A DNA stretch of 51,761 nt from an uncultured Microbacterium sp. (GTDB lineage Bacteria; Actinomycetota; Actinomycetes; Actinomycetales; Microbacteriaceae). The position numbers and the translations under genes are program-made. Position 1 is the stretch's first letter. Each line of letters opens with the position of its first letter. The DNA lies in assembly GCA_947503655.1 (NCBI GenBank), contig CANNEP010000011.1:1-51761 (forward strand). Reading direction: 5' to 3'. Positions 26,654 to 34,920 of this stretch are shown piece after piece. The notes beneath the pieces were generated by a model that did not search any database, was not told the DNA's origin, and saw only the letters and a program-made list of their open reading frames with translations.

Positions 26654-27621
26654 GCGCTACCTCGAGAGCCAATGGCCCGGGCGATAAGGGCCAACTTGAC
26701 CGGCAACGGTACGCGCACGCGCTGACCCATGAGTTGCGTCACGGTGCGTTGATCGATGCGATCGGTGAGCTTCGAGAACAGCCGGCGAGCGGTGTCGACC
26801 GCGATGCGCGCGTCACGGGGGAGCAGTGGAAGTACGTCGCGCGCGGCATCGAGCTGGCCTCGGATCGTTGCCACCCAATCGGCCTTACAGTCGTCTGTAA
26901 TGACGTCGTCAGTGCTGAGGTAACTACGATCGAGCCGCTCGGTGTCGTCGGCGAGATCGCGGAGAAAGTTCACGTTTTGAAACGCCGCCCCGAGGCTTCG
27001 CGCGCCGTGCTCGAGTTGCTGGCGCTGCTGGTCATTCACCGTTTCTTCGCGCAGAAACACCCGAAGACACATGAGCCCGACAACCTCGGCAGAACCATAG
27101 ACATAGCTGGCGTGCGCATCGTCGTCGAAGCGGTGACCGGTTGCGGCGACCACCCCGGTGCCGCTCGCAACGAGAGTCTCCGGTGCCGACGTGCGTGCTG
27201 GTTCCGTCGCTCGCCCGGTAATCGACACCGGCTCCAGGTCGGTGCGCATCGACGCGAAAAACGGACCGGTGAGACCCGCGTCGATGCCGGAGGTGCGAGC
27301 CGTGCATGCAAAAGCGTGCACGATCGGGTTGCTGCTGTACCCGGTGCGCATCGCGTTGTTGGTTTCGGTTTCCAGCGCGTTGAGCCGAGCAAGCTGCTCA
27401 ATTGAAGGCAGGTGTGCTTCGGCGGCGACGCCGTCAACCAGCTCATCGGCCACCCGCACCAGGGCGTAGATGTTTCGCACGTGGCGGCGATGCCGTGGCC
27501 CCAACAGGCGAGTGGCTGCTCCGAAAGAGGTTGAGTACGCGCGAATCACTTGGTCGGCGGCACGCTCCGATGCTGCGGAGTATCGCTCCAGCGGGGCCAG
27601 ATCATCGAAGTCACGACTCAT
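26650..27621 (-). CDS. crtB: Phytoene synthase
   Basis: CrtB condenses two geranylgeranyl diphosphates to phytoene. The 323-residue protein has the two Asp-rich metal-binding motifs: DELVD (59-63) and DLADD in NVNFLRDLADD (about 222-226), plus VYGSAEVVGLMCL before the second one. Between SMRTDL and that block (about 134-167) lies an unusual stretch of some 25 extra Ala/Thr/Gly/Arg-rich residues, in the place of the flexible flap seen in other enzymes. The ATG at 27621 overlaps the crtE stop (ATGA); a longer frame to 27669 is not needed. Confidence 0.93.
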   Translation of the reverse strand: MSRDFDDLAPLERYSAASERAADQVIRAYSTSFGAATRLLGPRHRRHVRNIYALVRVADELVDGVAAEAHLPSIEQLARLNALETETNNAMRTGYSSNPIVHAFACTARTSGIDAGLTGPFFASMRTDLEPVSITGRATEPARTSAPETLVASGTGVVAATGHRFDDDAHASYVYGSAEVVGLMCLRVFLREETVNDQQRQQLEHGARSLGAAFQNVNFLRDLADDTERLDRSYLSTDDVITDDCKADWVATIRGQLDAARDVLPLLPRDARIAVDTARRLFSKLTDRIDQRTVTQLMGQRVRVPLPVKLALIARAIGSRGSA

Positions 27622-28748
27622 GATCGACGCCCCGCCATGCGGCTCATCAAATCGACGAGAAACTGGCACACGTCGGTGGCCATCACGCCATCATTATGGG
27701 CGATGAGCTGCTCGGCGAGCTCGAGCTGATCGTGAACCATCGCCTCAATCACGTCGCGCGCCCCGCAACTTTCCAGCAGCCGTTGCAGGGCGAGCCCCGA
27801 CTCTTCCGAAAAGTCGGCAGCACCGAGAAGCTGTTCGATGAGCGGCCACTCGTTGGTCAGTCGGGCGCATGCAATCAGTGCCGTCTCTTTGTCCTCTCGA
27901 AAATCAGAGAACTGGTCTTTGCCATGCGTCTCGCTCTGACCAAAGGCCGACAACAGATCATCCTGGAGCTGAAAAGCGATTCCTAAGTGGCGTCCGATCG
28001 CACCCAAGCGTTGCTCCGCCAGCTCGCCGGCGCCGGCGATGATAGCGCCGATGCGCAACGGAAGCTCGAACGAATACGTTGCCGTCTTCATCCGGGTCAT
28101 ATCGAGCACGAGTTGCAGGGTGGGAGTGACCTGCGCGTCTGCGAGGCTGACATCAATGTATTCGCCGGCAACCGTTTCGGTGACGGCGGCATCGAGGAGA
28201 TCAAGCAGCCGTAACCGCTCGGCTTCAGCGACCCGAGCACGCGCAAAAATTTGGTGTGCGATCGTCAGCACGAGGTCGCCCATCAGGAGCGCACTACTGC
28301 GTGCCCAGTGCAGTCGACGGACCTCAGTAAGGTCGTCGGAACCAGGGGTGTCGGCTGAAGGGTGCGTGGGCGTCGTGCTGAGATCGGTGAGCCTGCCCAC
28401 GAGGTTTGGTACGCCGCGACGAGTCACATCGTCGTCAATGAGGTCGTCGTGGAGCAGAAAAGCAAAGTGCAACAGCTCAACGGCGACGGCGAGGTCGACG
28501 GCAACCTCACGGGTTTCTGGGTCGGGAGCGGCGGTGGCGCGGAAGCCATCGAAAATGCCTACGACCAGCCGGGGCCTCAATAGCTTGCCGCCCTGCGCGC
28601 TCTGTGATGTCAGTTGCCACAGTTCCGCGAAATTGGGTCCGTGCGCGGCGGCCAAGGCTGACTTCGCCTGCAAGAGGGCACCCAGCCGCTCGGCGATTTC
28701 GGTTCGTGCGCCTTCGAGGGGTCGCTGACGCTCGCGCATGGTCGTCAC
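27618..28748 (-). CDS. crtE: Geranylgeranyl diphosphate synthase
   Basis: CrtE extends prenyl diphosphates to the C20 precursor of phytoene. The 376-residue all-helical polyprenyl synthase has the first Asp-rich motif in HDDLIDDDVTRRG (101-107) and the second region LQDDLLSAFG (263-267), where the fifth position is Ser rather than Asp, as in several actinobacterial CrtE/IdsA enzymes. GGKLLRPRLV also fits the family. Start: GTG at 28748 overlapping the idi stop (GTGA), or ATG at 28739; no strong ribosome site favours either. A C-terminal extension of about 30 residues is Leu/Asp-rich. Confidence 0.9.
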   Translation of the reverse strand: MTTMRERQRPLEGARTEIAERLGALLQAKSALAAAHGPNFAELWQLTSQSAQGGKLLRPRLVVGIFDGFRATAAPDPETREVAVDLAVAVELLHFAFLLHDDLIDDDVTRRGVPNLVGRLTDLSTTPTHPSADTPGSDDLTEVRRLHWARSSALLMGDLVLTIAHQIFARARVAEAERLRLLDLLDAAVTETVAGEYIDVSLADAQVTPTLQLVLDMTRMKTATYSFELPLRIGAIIAGAGELAEQRLGAIGRHLGIAFQLQDDLLSAFGQSETHGKDQFSDFREDKETALIACARLTNEWPLIEQLLGAADFSEESGLALQRLLESCGARDVIEAMVHDQLELAEQLIAHNDGVMATDVCQFLVDLMSRMAGRRS

Positions 28749-29296
28749 GACGCACGCACCGTTGCGAAGGCATTGATGCTGGTGAGTAGCGGAAGTTGTT
28801 CACGCAACCACGGGCTGAAAGCAAACGGTGCCGCCGCGATCGCGATTGCGAGGTGGGCCGGAGAAACCCACGCCCATTCGCTCACTTCGATCGCTTCCGG
28901 GGCGAGCGGGCTCGCCAGCTCAGCAGTAAAGACGGGACAAATCTCGTTCTCGACGATGCCGGAGGCATCGACCGCGCGATAGCGAAAGTCGGGAAGCCGC
29001 AGGGTGAGATTCGTGATCGTGGCGCCGAGCTCGAAACGAGCTCGGCGTTCAACAGCGTCGGCCATCGATTCACCCGGTGCGGGGTGTCCACAGACGCTGT
29101 TGGTCCAGACCCCGGGCCACGTTTGTTTCGTGAGCGCGCGTCTCGTCACCAGGAGCTCGCCCCGTTCGTTGGAGATGTAGCACGAGAACGCCAAGTGGAG
29201 GGGAGTGTCTACGCCATGGGCGTCGCGCTTGGGGAGCGAGCCCCGTGGGACGCCGTCATTGTCCAGCAAGACGACCAGTTCTGGCGATTCAGCCAT
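28745..29296 (-). CDS. idi: Isopentenyl-diphosphate delta-isomerase, type I
   Basis: Idi interconverts isopentenyl and dimethylallyl diphosphate, feeding CrtE. The 183-residue Nudix-fold protein has the catalytic Cys in TNSVCGHPAPGES and the catalytic Glu in ENEICPVF. The ATG at 29296 is fixed by a perfect AGGAGG 6 nt upstream; a longer frame up to 29356 would extend across the promoter. It is the first gene of the idi-crtE-crtB-crtI-crtYc-crtYd-crtU operon, and the gene behind the shared control region with the MarR regulator. Confidence 0.95.
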   Translation of the reverse strand: MAESPELVVLLDNDGVPRGSLPKRDAHGVDTPLHLAFSCYISNERGELLVTRRALTKQTWPGVWTNSVCGHPAPGESMADAVERRARFELGATITNLTLRLPDFRYRAVDASGIVENEICPVFTAELASPLAPEAIEVSEWAWVSPAHLAIAIAAAPFAFSPWLREQLPLLTSINAFATVRAS

Positions 29297-29402
29297 TGCC
29301 GCCTCCTGTGATTTTCCAGCCACCAATTTAATAGCTTTAGCGATATAGTAAACCATCGGATACTAATTTGGCAGGGGCTTGCAGAAGCGCAAGGATTGAC
29401 GG
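29297..29402. promoter_or_regulatory. Divergent control region between idi-crt operon and MarR regulator
   Basis: The stretch is distinctly A+T-rich compared with its flanks. It holds TAGTA/TACTA half-sites 10 bp apart (29346-29365), TATAGT (29344-29349) as a possible -10 for the regulator and CTTGC/GCAAG arms (29378-29393). On the minus strand, TAGTAT and TATATC could serve the crt operon. Which hexamers are used cannot be settled by eye; the TAGTA dyad is the best candidate operator. Confidence 0.45.
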
Positions 29403-30008
29403 ATGGACGTACGCGGGGAAACACACGCCGAACAGGTCGAAGCTGACCTCGACGCGTTCGTGCACGCGTCTGCGCAGAATGCGACGATCGATGCCCCCGA
29501 TGTCTCCGAGGCTGATCGTGACGACATTACGGCCGTCATGAATGCCCTGGCGCGCCTGCGTGACGCCGAGCGTGAACTCGCTGAGGCGTCGCGAGAATCG
29601 ATGGCGCTGAGCGTGCAAGACATGACGGCGCTGCGCTTTCTCGTGACGGTGAGTCGTGACGGTGAAGTCGTGACGCCCGGTATGCTCGCTCAGCACCTAC
29701 AGGCATCGCCCGCATCAACAACCAAGCTTCTCAATCGGTTGGAGCGTGCCGGTCACATTACGCGTGCGTTACACCCCGTCGACCGGCGGGCGCTGCGCAT
29801 TGATGTCACGCCCAGTACCGAGGCACTCGTCCAACGTGTTGTCGGCCGCCAGCAAGCGCGTCGCTTTTACGCCGTCGCTCGACTGACAACGGTGCAGCGT
29901 GACATCGTGACGGAATTTCTCAACGACATGACCGCCGCGATCAGTGTTGATCGTGCGGATTGGGTGGGTAACGCCACCGTGCGAAAGCAGGATGAACCGG
30001 AGGAGTGA
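29403..30008 (+). CDS. MarR-family regulator, CrtR-like
   Basis: The 201-residue protein has a winged helix (about residues 75-160) with QDMTALRFLVTV, the recognition region PGMLAQHLQASPASTTKLLNRLERAGH and the wing DRRALRIDVT. The N-terminal 50 residues are acidic and helical. In Corynebacterium glutamicum the MarR-type CrtR is transcribed divergently from crtE and represses the crt operon until geranylgeranyl diphosphate accumulates; the same arrangement here makes an equivalent role likely. AAGGA precedes the ATG by 8 nt. The SDR gene begins 2 nt after its stop. Confidence 0.88.
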   Translation: MDVRGETHAEQVEADLDAFVHASAQNATIDAPDVSEADRDDITAVMNALARLRDAERELAEASRESMALSVQDMTALRFLVTVSRDGEVVTPGMLAQHLQASPASTTKLLNRLERAGHITRALHPVDRRALRIDVTPSTEALVQRVVGRQQARRFYAVARLTTVQRDIVTEFLNDMTAAISVDRADWVGNATVRKQDEPEE

Positions 30009-30009
30009 C

Positions 30010-31575
30010 ATGTCGGCCACCGCGGCCCGCGACCAGCAACCAACGAACGACCTCACCTTCCCGAGGGGCACGGAGCCCGATTTGCGTGCGGTCAGTGCGC
30101 CAGGCGGTGTTGCTCCCCTCGTGCTGGTCCTCGGGTCGACAGGCTATGTCGGCGGCCGTCTCGTGCCTCGGTTGCTGGCCGCGGGGTACCGGGTGCGGGT
30201 CATGACGAGGGCGCGTTCTCGTGTCGAGGCGTTGCCGTGGTCTGAACGCGTCGACATAGCAGCGGGAGACGCGAGCGACGCGCGTGCCGTCGACGCCGCC
30301 ATAGCAGGCGTCGACGTCGTCTACTATCTGGTGCACTCGATGACTGCGGGGCGTGGCTTTGCGGAAACGGATCGTGCGATTGCCGAAACCGTTGCTGGTG
30401 CTGCCGATCGCGCAGGGGTGGCACGCATGATTTATCTCGGAGGCTTGCACCCCGATGGGGTGAAGCTTTCGGCACATCTGGCCTCACGGCGCGAAGTTGG
30501 TGAGATCCTCCTCAACTCCCGCACGCCGACACTGGTGTTGCAAGCCGGCGTGATTATTGGTTCTGGCTCCGCGTCTTTCGAAATGGTGCGCCACCTCACC
30601 GAAGTGCTGCCGTACATGCCCGCGCCGCGGTGGGTGCGTAACTTCATCCAGCCGATCGCTATTCGTGACGTTCTCTATTACCTGCTCGCGGCTGCTCAGG
30701 TGCCCGGTTCTCTCAACCACGCGTTCGATATCGGCGGCCCGGACGTATTGCGTTACGGCCAGATGATGAACGGCTACGCGGTCCAGGCGGGTCTGCCGCA
30801 ACGAGGCATCGCGGCGCTGCCCGTACTGACTCCGAAGCTTGCGTCGCACTGGGTTGGCCTCGTCACGCCCGTGCCCCGAGCCATCGCGCGCCCGCTCGTC
30901 GAATCGCTCCAGCACGACTGCGTCATGAAGAACCACGATATTGACGATGTCATCGTGCGGCCCGCGGGCGGTCTCACGCCGTACCGCCGAGCGGTGCAAC
31001 TCGCGCTCGGACGCATTGCTCTCGATGAGATTGAGACGAGCTGGGTTGATTCTCGTGTGCCGCTCGCACCGAGTGATCCGATGCCGAGTGACCCGGAGTG
31101 GGCGGGGCGCACGGTGTTCACCGATGAGCGCAGCAGAAAAAGCCGTGCGACGCCGGCGGCGGTCTGGACGGTGGTGACACAGATTGGCGGAACCACGGGC
31201 TGGTATTCCGCATCGGTGCTGTGGTCGTTGCGCGGGTTATGGGACCGCATCACCGGCGGTGTTGGTATGACGCGCGGTCGACGCTCACGCCGCCAGCTCA
31301 CCCTGGGCGACGCAGTAGACGTGTGGCGCGTTGAGCACCTAGAACCCGAAAGGCTCCTGCGGCTTCGTGCCGAGATGCAGGTGCCCGGCGAAGCGTGGCT
31401 CGAGTTTGCCATCGAGCCGCAACCCGATGGTTCCACCTACCGCCAACGCGCGGTGTTCTTTCCTCGCGGGCTGTCCGGGCGCCTGTATTGGCTTGCCATG
31501 CTGCCATTCCACGGCTTCATTTTCAGCGGCATGGTCAACCGCATCGTTGCGACCGCCGAGGCCGCCGACTCCTGA
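30010..31575 (+). CDS. SDR-family NAD(P)-binding protein with C-terminal DUF2867 domain
   Basis: The 521-residue protein begins after a disordered stretch of about 35 residues with the Rossmann motif LVLGSTGYVGGRLVPRLLAAG; the atypical/extended SDR part (YYLVHSM, then MIYLGGLHPDG) runs to about 300. The rest, including WYSASVLWSLRGLWDRI and LRLRAEMQVPGEAWLEF, matches DUF2867, a helix-grip (SRPBCC-like) fold. Function is unknown; a quinone- or lipid-related reduction is often supposed. It starts 1 nt after the MarR stop with GGAGGAG at that junction, so it is cotranscribed with the carotenoid regulator and may act on a carotenoid or isoprenoid. That link is inference. Confidence 0.82.
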   Translation: MSATAARDQQPTNDLTFPRGTEPDLRAVSAPGGVAPLVLVLGSTGYVGGRLVPRLLAAGYRVRVMTRARSRVEALPWSERVDIAAGDASDARAVDAAIAGVDVVYYLVHSMTAGRGFAETDRAIAETVAGAADRAGVARMIYLGGLHPDGVKLSAHLASRREVGEILLNSRTPTLVLQAGVIIGSGSASFEMVRHLTEVLPYMPAPRWVRNFIQPIAIRDVLYYLLAAAQVPGSLNHAFDIGGPDVLRYGQMMNGYAVQAGLPQRGIAALPVLTPKLASHWVGLVTPVPRAIARPLVESLQHDCVMKNHDIDDVIVRPAGGLTPYRRAVQLALGRIALDEIETSWVDSRVPLAPSDPMPSDPEWAGRTVFTDERSRKSRATPAAVWTVVTQIGGTTGWYSASVLWSLRGLWDRITGGVGMTRGRRSRRQLTLGDAVDVWRVEHLEPERLLRLRAEMQVPGEAWLEFAIEPQPDGSTYRQRAVFFPRGLSGRLYWLAMLPFHGFIFSGMVNRIVATAEAADS

Positions 31576-31578
31576 TCG

Positions 31579-32739
31579 CTATGCCGATGCCACCGGGCGC
31601 CGATCGCGCTTGCGTGCCCACGATGCCGGCGTGTTTGGGCCATCCCACACCTGGATGATGCCCCACGCCACCGCGGCAATCGGTACCGACAACACCGCGC
31701 CCAGCACACCGCCGAGCAGGGTGCCGACGGCCAGAGCGAGCAGAATCACGAGGGAGTGCAGCTTCAGCGAACGCCCCATCAGCACAGGCTGGAGGAAGTT
31801 GCCCTCCAGCTGGTTGACGCCGATAACCACACCGATCACGACAAGTGCGATGACCGGTCCGTTGGCAACGAGCGCGACGAGCGCGGCCAGGATGCCGGCG
31901 ACGGTCGCGCCAACGAGCGGGATGAACGCCAGCAGGAAGACCAGTACGGCGAGGGGGAGTGCGAGTGGCACCTGCAGGATGACGAGGAAGATGCCGATAC
32001 CGATTGCATCGACCGCAGCCACCGCAGCCGTGCCGCGTACGTATGATCCGAGTGTTTCGACCGTCTTGGTTCCGACTCGACGCGCACGCTGCTCGTTGGC
32101 GCCGCGCGCCGGACGCAACATGAACTCCCAAATACGGCGGCCATCACGCAAGAAGTAGAAGAGCACGACGATCATCAGGATGAGTCCGGTGATAAAACTG
32201 GCAACGGCGCCGACGCCGGCGAGGGCTCCGGAACCAAACTGTGCGCTGGTGAGAAAGTCACCGATCTGACCGAGCCATTCGTCAATCTGTTCGCTCGTGA
32301 TGACGAACGGCAGCTCGAGATGGGTCGCCCAGTCCACCAACACGTTCCAGCCCTCGGTTGCCTTCTCGGCGAGCATTGGCCACTGCGTGCGCACCTGCCA
32401 GACAATGAGTGAAATCACGGCGCCGAGCACGACAACGATGCCGAGTAATGCGACAACCGTCGCCCATGTCGACGACAGGCCTCGAGCGCGAAGCCAGCTC
32501 ATCACCGGGGCGAAAGCCGACGCGATGATGATCGACAGAATGACCGGAATAACCACGACGTTGAGCGTGCGCATCGCGAAAACGACGCCCGCGGTCAACG
32601 CAATCACGATGATGATTTGCAGTGCCCGGGTGGCGAGCCTTCCGAAACCATCGGTCCACAGCGTCGGTCGCGATGATGATTCGGCGAGGGTGACAGGGAG
32701 GGGCAGCGGCGGTTGGTGGTGGCGTCGGAAGAGTCCCAT
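31579..32739 (-). CDS. AI-2E-family (UPF0118) transporter
   Basis: The 386-residue membrane protein has the family layout: two helices and a short loop (residues 38-75), a third helix (91-115), a soluble middle region, then five helices with LALPLAVLVFLLAFIPLVGATVAGI and VIGVNQLEGNFLQPVLMGRSLKLH, the signature of AI-2E proteins. Members export the signal AI-2 in some species or exchange sodium for protons in others; I cannot choose. The gene converges with the SDR gene, 3 bp apart. TAACTT stands 7 nt before the ATG, predicting a leaderless transcript. Confidence 0.88.
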   Translation of the reverse strand: MGLFRRHHQPPLPLPVTLAESSSRPTLWTDGFGRLATRALQIIIVIALTAGVVFAMRTLNVVVIPVILSIIIASAFAPVMSWLRARGLSSTWATVVALLGIVVVLGAVISLIVWQVRTQWPMLAEKATEGWNVLVDWATHLELPFVITSEQIDEWLGQIGDFLTSAQFGSGALAGVGAVASFITGLILMIVVLFYFLRDGRRIWEFMLRPARGANEQRARRVGTKTVETLGSYVRGTAAVAAVDAIGIGIFLVILQVPLALPLAVLVFLLAFIPLVGATVAGILAALVALVANGPVIALVVIGVVIGVNQLEGNFLQPVLMGRSLKLHSLVILLALAVGTLLGGVLGAVLSVPIAAVAWGIIQVWDGPNTPASWARKRDRRPVASA

Positions 32740-32746
32740 GCCAACG

Positions 32747-32752
32747 AAGTTA
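32747..32752 (-). promoter_or_regulatory. -10 element for leaderless AI-2E-family gene
   Basis: TAACTT (minus strand) stands 7 nt before the ATG at 32739. Confidence 0.4.
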
Positions 32753-32787
32753 CGGGGTTCTGTCTGAAAAGTCCCGCATTGGTGCGC

Positions 32788-33495
32788 CTAGTTGCCGTGT
32801 GGTGCGATCTTCGTTGCGAGCGCCGTTGCACCGGCCACAGCGACCGGCATCGCGAGCATACCGACGAAGGGAATCAGGATCGTGAGGTTGGCCGCGATAC
32901 CGAACCCGGCGATCCGCGAGCGGTTTTTCTTCATGACCGTCTCATCGGTGAGGGATGGTTTTATGAGCTCTTCACCGAACTCTCGACCTGACATGACGGC
33001 GGCGACCGTCCAGCTCAAAACAACACCGACGATCGGAATGAGCGACAGCAAAAACACCACGATCGCGAGCGGCAGGCCGGTGACCAGGCCGAGCAGCGTA
33101 TTGCCCACTTGGCTGGAGACCTTCACGCGTTGCGGTTCCAGCGATGAGCTGGCGTGTGCGGCAACAGCGCGGCGCAACCGCACATAGGAGTGCTCGGCGA
33201 CGATGACAGTGAGTGAGCGGTAGACCCGAGTCGCCAAGTACAACACGGCCGCAAGCATGCCGAGAGCTGCTCCCACCCGGAAGATCGTCGCCCAGGCCGG
33301 GTTCCACTCATCGGCGAACGGTGTGATCGCGATGATGATCGTCGGTAAGAACACCGCAAACGTGATGACCGCGGCGGCCAACAGCAGCCACACCAGCACG
33401 GCAGAGATGAGTGCATTTCGCATTTGTTTGGGGGTGCGACGGAACCATGCGAATGATCCCAAAAAGTCGCGAACACCCCGAATAAAGTCCCGCAT
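32788..33495 (-). CDS. EI24-domain (CysZ-like) membrane protein
   Basis: The 235-residue protein has four to six hydrophobic helices and the EI24-domain pattern FLLSLIPIVGVVLSWTVAAV followed by SGREFGEELIKPSL and NRSRIAGFGI. E. coli CysZ of this group is a sulfate transporter, while most actinobacterial members are uncharacterised. The ATG at 33495 follows TAGGAT by 6 nt, so its message is probably leaderless. The AI-2E gene follows on the same strand after 48 bp. Confidence 0.85.
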   Translation of the reverse strand: MRDFIRGVRDFLGSFAWFRRTPKQMRNALISAVLVWLLLAAAVITFAVFLPTIIIAITPFADEWNPAWATIFRVGAALGMLAAVLYLATRVYRSLTVIVAEHSYVRLRRAVAAHASSSLEPQRVKVSSQVGNTLLGLVTGLPLAIVVFLLSLIPIVGVVLSWTVAAVMSGREFGEELIKPSLTDETVMKKNRSRIAGFGIAANLTILIPFVGMLAMPVAVAGATALATKIAPHGN

Positions 33496-33501
33496 CTGAT
33501 C

Positions 33502-33507
33502 ATCCTA
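33502..33507 (-). promoter_or_regulatory. -10 element for leaderless EI24-domain gene
   Basis: TAGGAT (minus strand) ends exactly 6 nt before the ATG at 33495. Confidence 0.5.
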
Positions 33508-33609
33508 AAAGGTGTTGTGAAGGACCCCTTCCCGACAGGGTGTCGGCAAGCTTTCAGCCACGACAACTAGGCTGGCGGAGGCGAAAACCGCCCCAATTCG
33601 AGGAGACCC

Positions 33610-34074
33610 GTGTTTCGCGCACCTAAGACGCTGTTTCGCACTCTGGCTATCGCCGAGGTCATCACCTGGACCATCCTGATTTCTGCGCTCATCGCGCGTG
33701 CGCTCGGTGCTCCCGGCATTGTCGTCACGATTGGCGGCGCCATTCACGGTTTCATCTTCCTGTCGTACGGCGCGACCGCCATTCTCGTTGCCATGAACCA
33801 GCGCTGGAAGGTGGGCCCGACGATCCTCGCGATTGCTGCCGCCGTCATTCCGTACGCGACGGTTCCGGTCGACGTTGCACTGCACCGCCGCGGCATGCTC
33901 GAGGGCGCCTGGCGTTTGGAGAAGACGGACGACCCGCGCGACAGCCGCTGGTATGACGTCTGGATGCGCTTCTTCTTGAACCGCCCATGGGCTCTGGCGC
34001 TCCTCATCGTGGTCGCGATTGTCGCGCTGTACACGGTGCTGCTGATGGTGGGCCCTCCCGGCGGTAAGAACTAA
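33610..34074 (+). CDS. DUF3817 membrane protein
   Basis: The 154-residue protein has four hydrophobic helices with two cytosolic-type loops and matches DUF3817 by its TLAIAEVITWTILISALIAR, GGAIHGFIFLSYGATAILV and polar loop between helices two and three. Function is unknown. GTG at 33610 has AGGAG 5 nt upstream. In the intergenic region to the EI24 gene, TAGGCT near 33571 could be its -10 element. A charged, non-conserved loop (GAWRLEKTDDPRDSRW) lies before the last helix. Confidence 0.8.
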   Translation: MFRAPKTLFRTLAIAEVITWTILISALIARALGAPGIVVTIGGAIHGFIFLSYGATAILVAMNQRWKVGPTILAIAAAVIPYATVPVDVALHRRGMLEGAWRLEKTDDPRDSRWYDVWMRFFLNRPWALALLIVVAIVALYTVLLMVGPPGGKN

Positions 34075-34133
34075 TAACGTCACGTGGCTGCGCGCGTTTG
34101 CCGCAGTCGCCAGATTCGTGGTGACATAGAGGC

Positions 34134-34868
34134 GTGAGCACCGCTGAGAGCCATTTCGAACAGTTTCGCGCCGACCGTATCGCCGAGGTCACCGCACCGC
34201 GCGGCGCGCTGGCGCTCGTGCTGACGCAGTGGGATCAGCCTGGTGAGCCGATTCCGGATGAAGCAACCGCTCTCGCTGGATTTCCGGCAACCGCTGAGCT
34301 CACGCGCCTCAGCCGACCGCACATCGACAGCGGCGACATGCAGCACGGTTATCGCGTGTGGCAGCAGGATTCACCGGCTGCCCAGGCCTTCGAAGGCATC
34401 GGCTCGTACGACTACGACCCGAACTGGGTGATCACCGGACGCTTCGAATTCGTCGATGCCGACCGCGTGGTTCCGTTCGAGCACATCCGCGACGGTGGCG
34501 CCCTGCGCCGTCACGCTGTCTCCGGCGACCTCGTCTTCACGCACGAGGGCACCGAGTACCGCGTCGAGGCGCTCGACACGACGTTGCCGAGCGGCCCGGG
34601 GCTTCAGCTGGTGTTTGCCGACAAGACAAACGGCGCGGAGTCGTATGGTGCCGGGCGCTTTCTTTACGTGCAGCTGCCTGACCTGGGTCGCGCGCTGAAG
34701 ACCGGCGACGTTTTGCCGGTCACGCTCGACTTCAACACCGCCGAGATTCCGCCGTGCGGCTTCTCCAACCAAATGAACTGCCCGCTGCCGCCGCTGCGCA
34801 ACCGTCTCCCGTTCCCGGTGCGTGCCGGTGAGACGACGGTGCAGTATGCCGAGGGCTTCTCGCTGTAG
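34134..34868 (+). CDS. DUF1684 protein
   Basis: The 244-residue soluble protein matches DUF1684: an N-terminal helix, a mid-domain region ending YGAGRFLYVQLPD, then the family's hallmark LDFNTAEIPPCGFSNQMNCPL and PLRNRLPFPVRAGE with a conserved Cys pair (PPC ... NCPLPP) that may bind metal or a small ligand. No enzymatic activity is established. The GTG start lacks a good ribosome site and may not be correct. It converges with the cysteine desulfhydrase gene across a hairpin (34893-34917). Confidence 0.82.
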   Translation: MSTAESHFEQFRADRIAEVTAPRGALALVLTQWDQPGEPIPDEATALAGFPATAELTRLSRPHIDSGDMQHGYRVWQQDSPAAQAFEGIGSYDYDPNWVITGRFEFVDADRVVPFEHIRDGGALRRHAVSGDLVFTHEGTEYRVEALDTTLPSGPGLQLVFADKTNGAESYGAGRFLYVQLPDLGRALKTGDVLPVTLDFNTAEIPPCGFSNQMNCPLPPLRNRLPFPVRAGETTVQYAEGFSL

Positions 34869-34892
34869 CGACGCCAAAGCCGCGGCGTGCGT

Positions 34893-34917
34893 ATGACGGA
34901 ACCATTGGTTCCGTCAT
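34893..34917. terminator. Hairpin of inverted octamers between convergent genes
   Basis: ATGACGGAACC and GGTTCCGTCAT pair over 11 bp around an ATT loop, between DUF1684 and the minus-strand gene that ends at 34921. It is made of an inverted pair of CGGAACCA (34897-34904 and 34906-34913). No long U tract follows on either side. Confidence 0.75.
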
Positions 34918-34920
34918 CAA

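Noticed and set aside
34893..34917. Small hairpin as a bacterial interspersed mosaic element
   Set aside because: It is explained by an inverted pair of the CGGAACCA octamer and acts best as a terminator between convergent genes.
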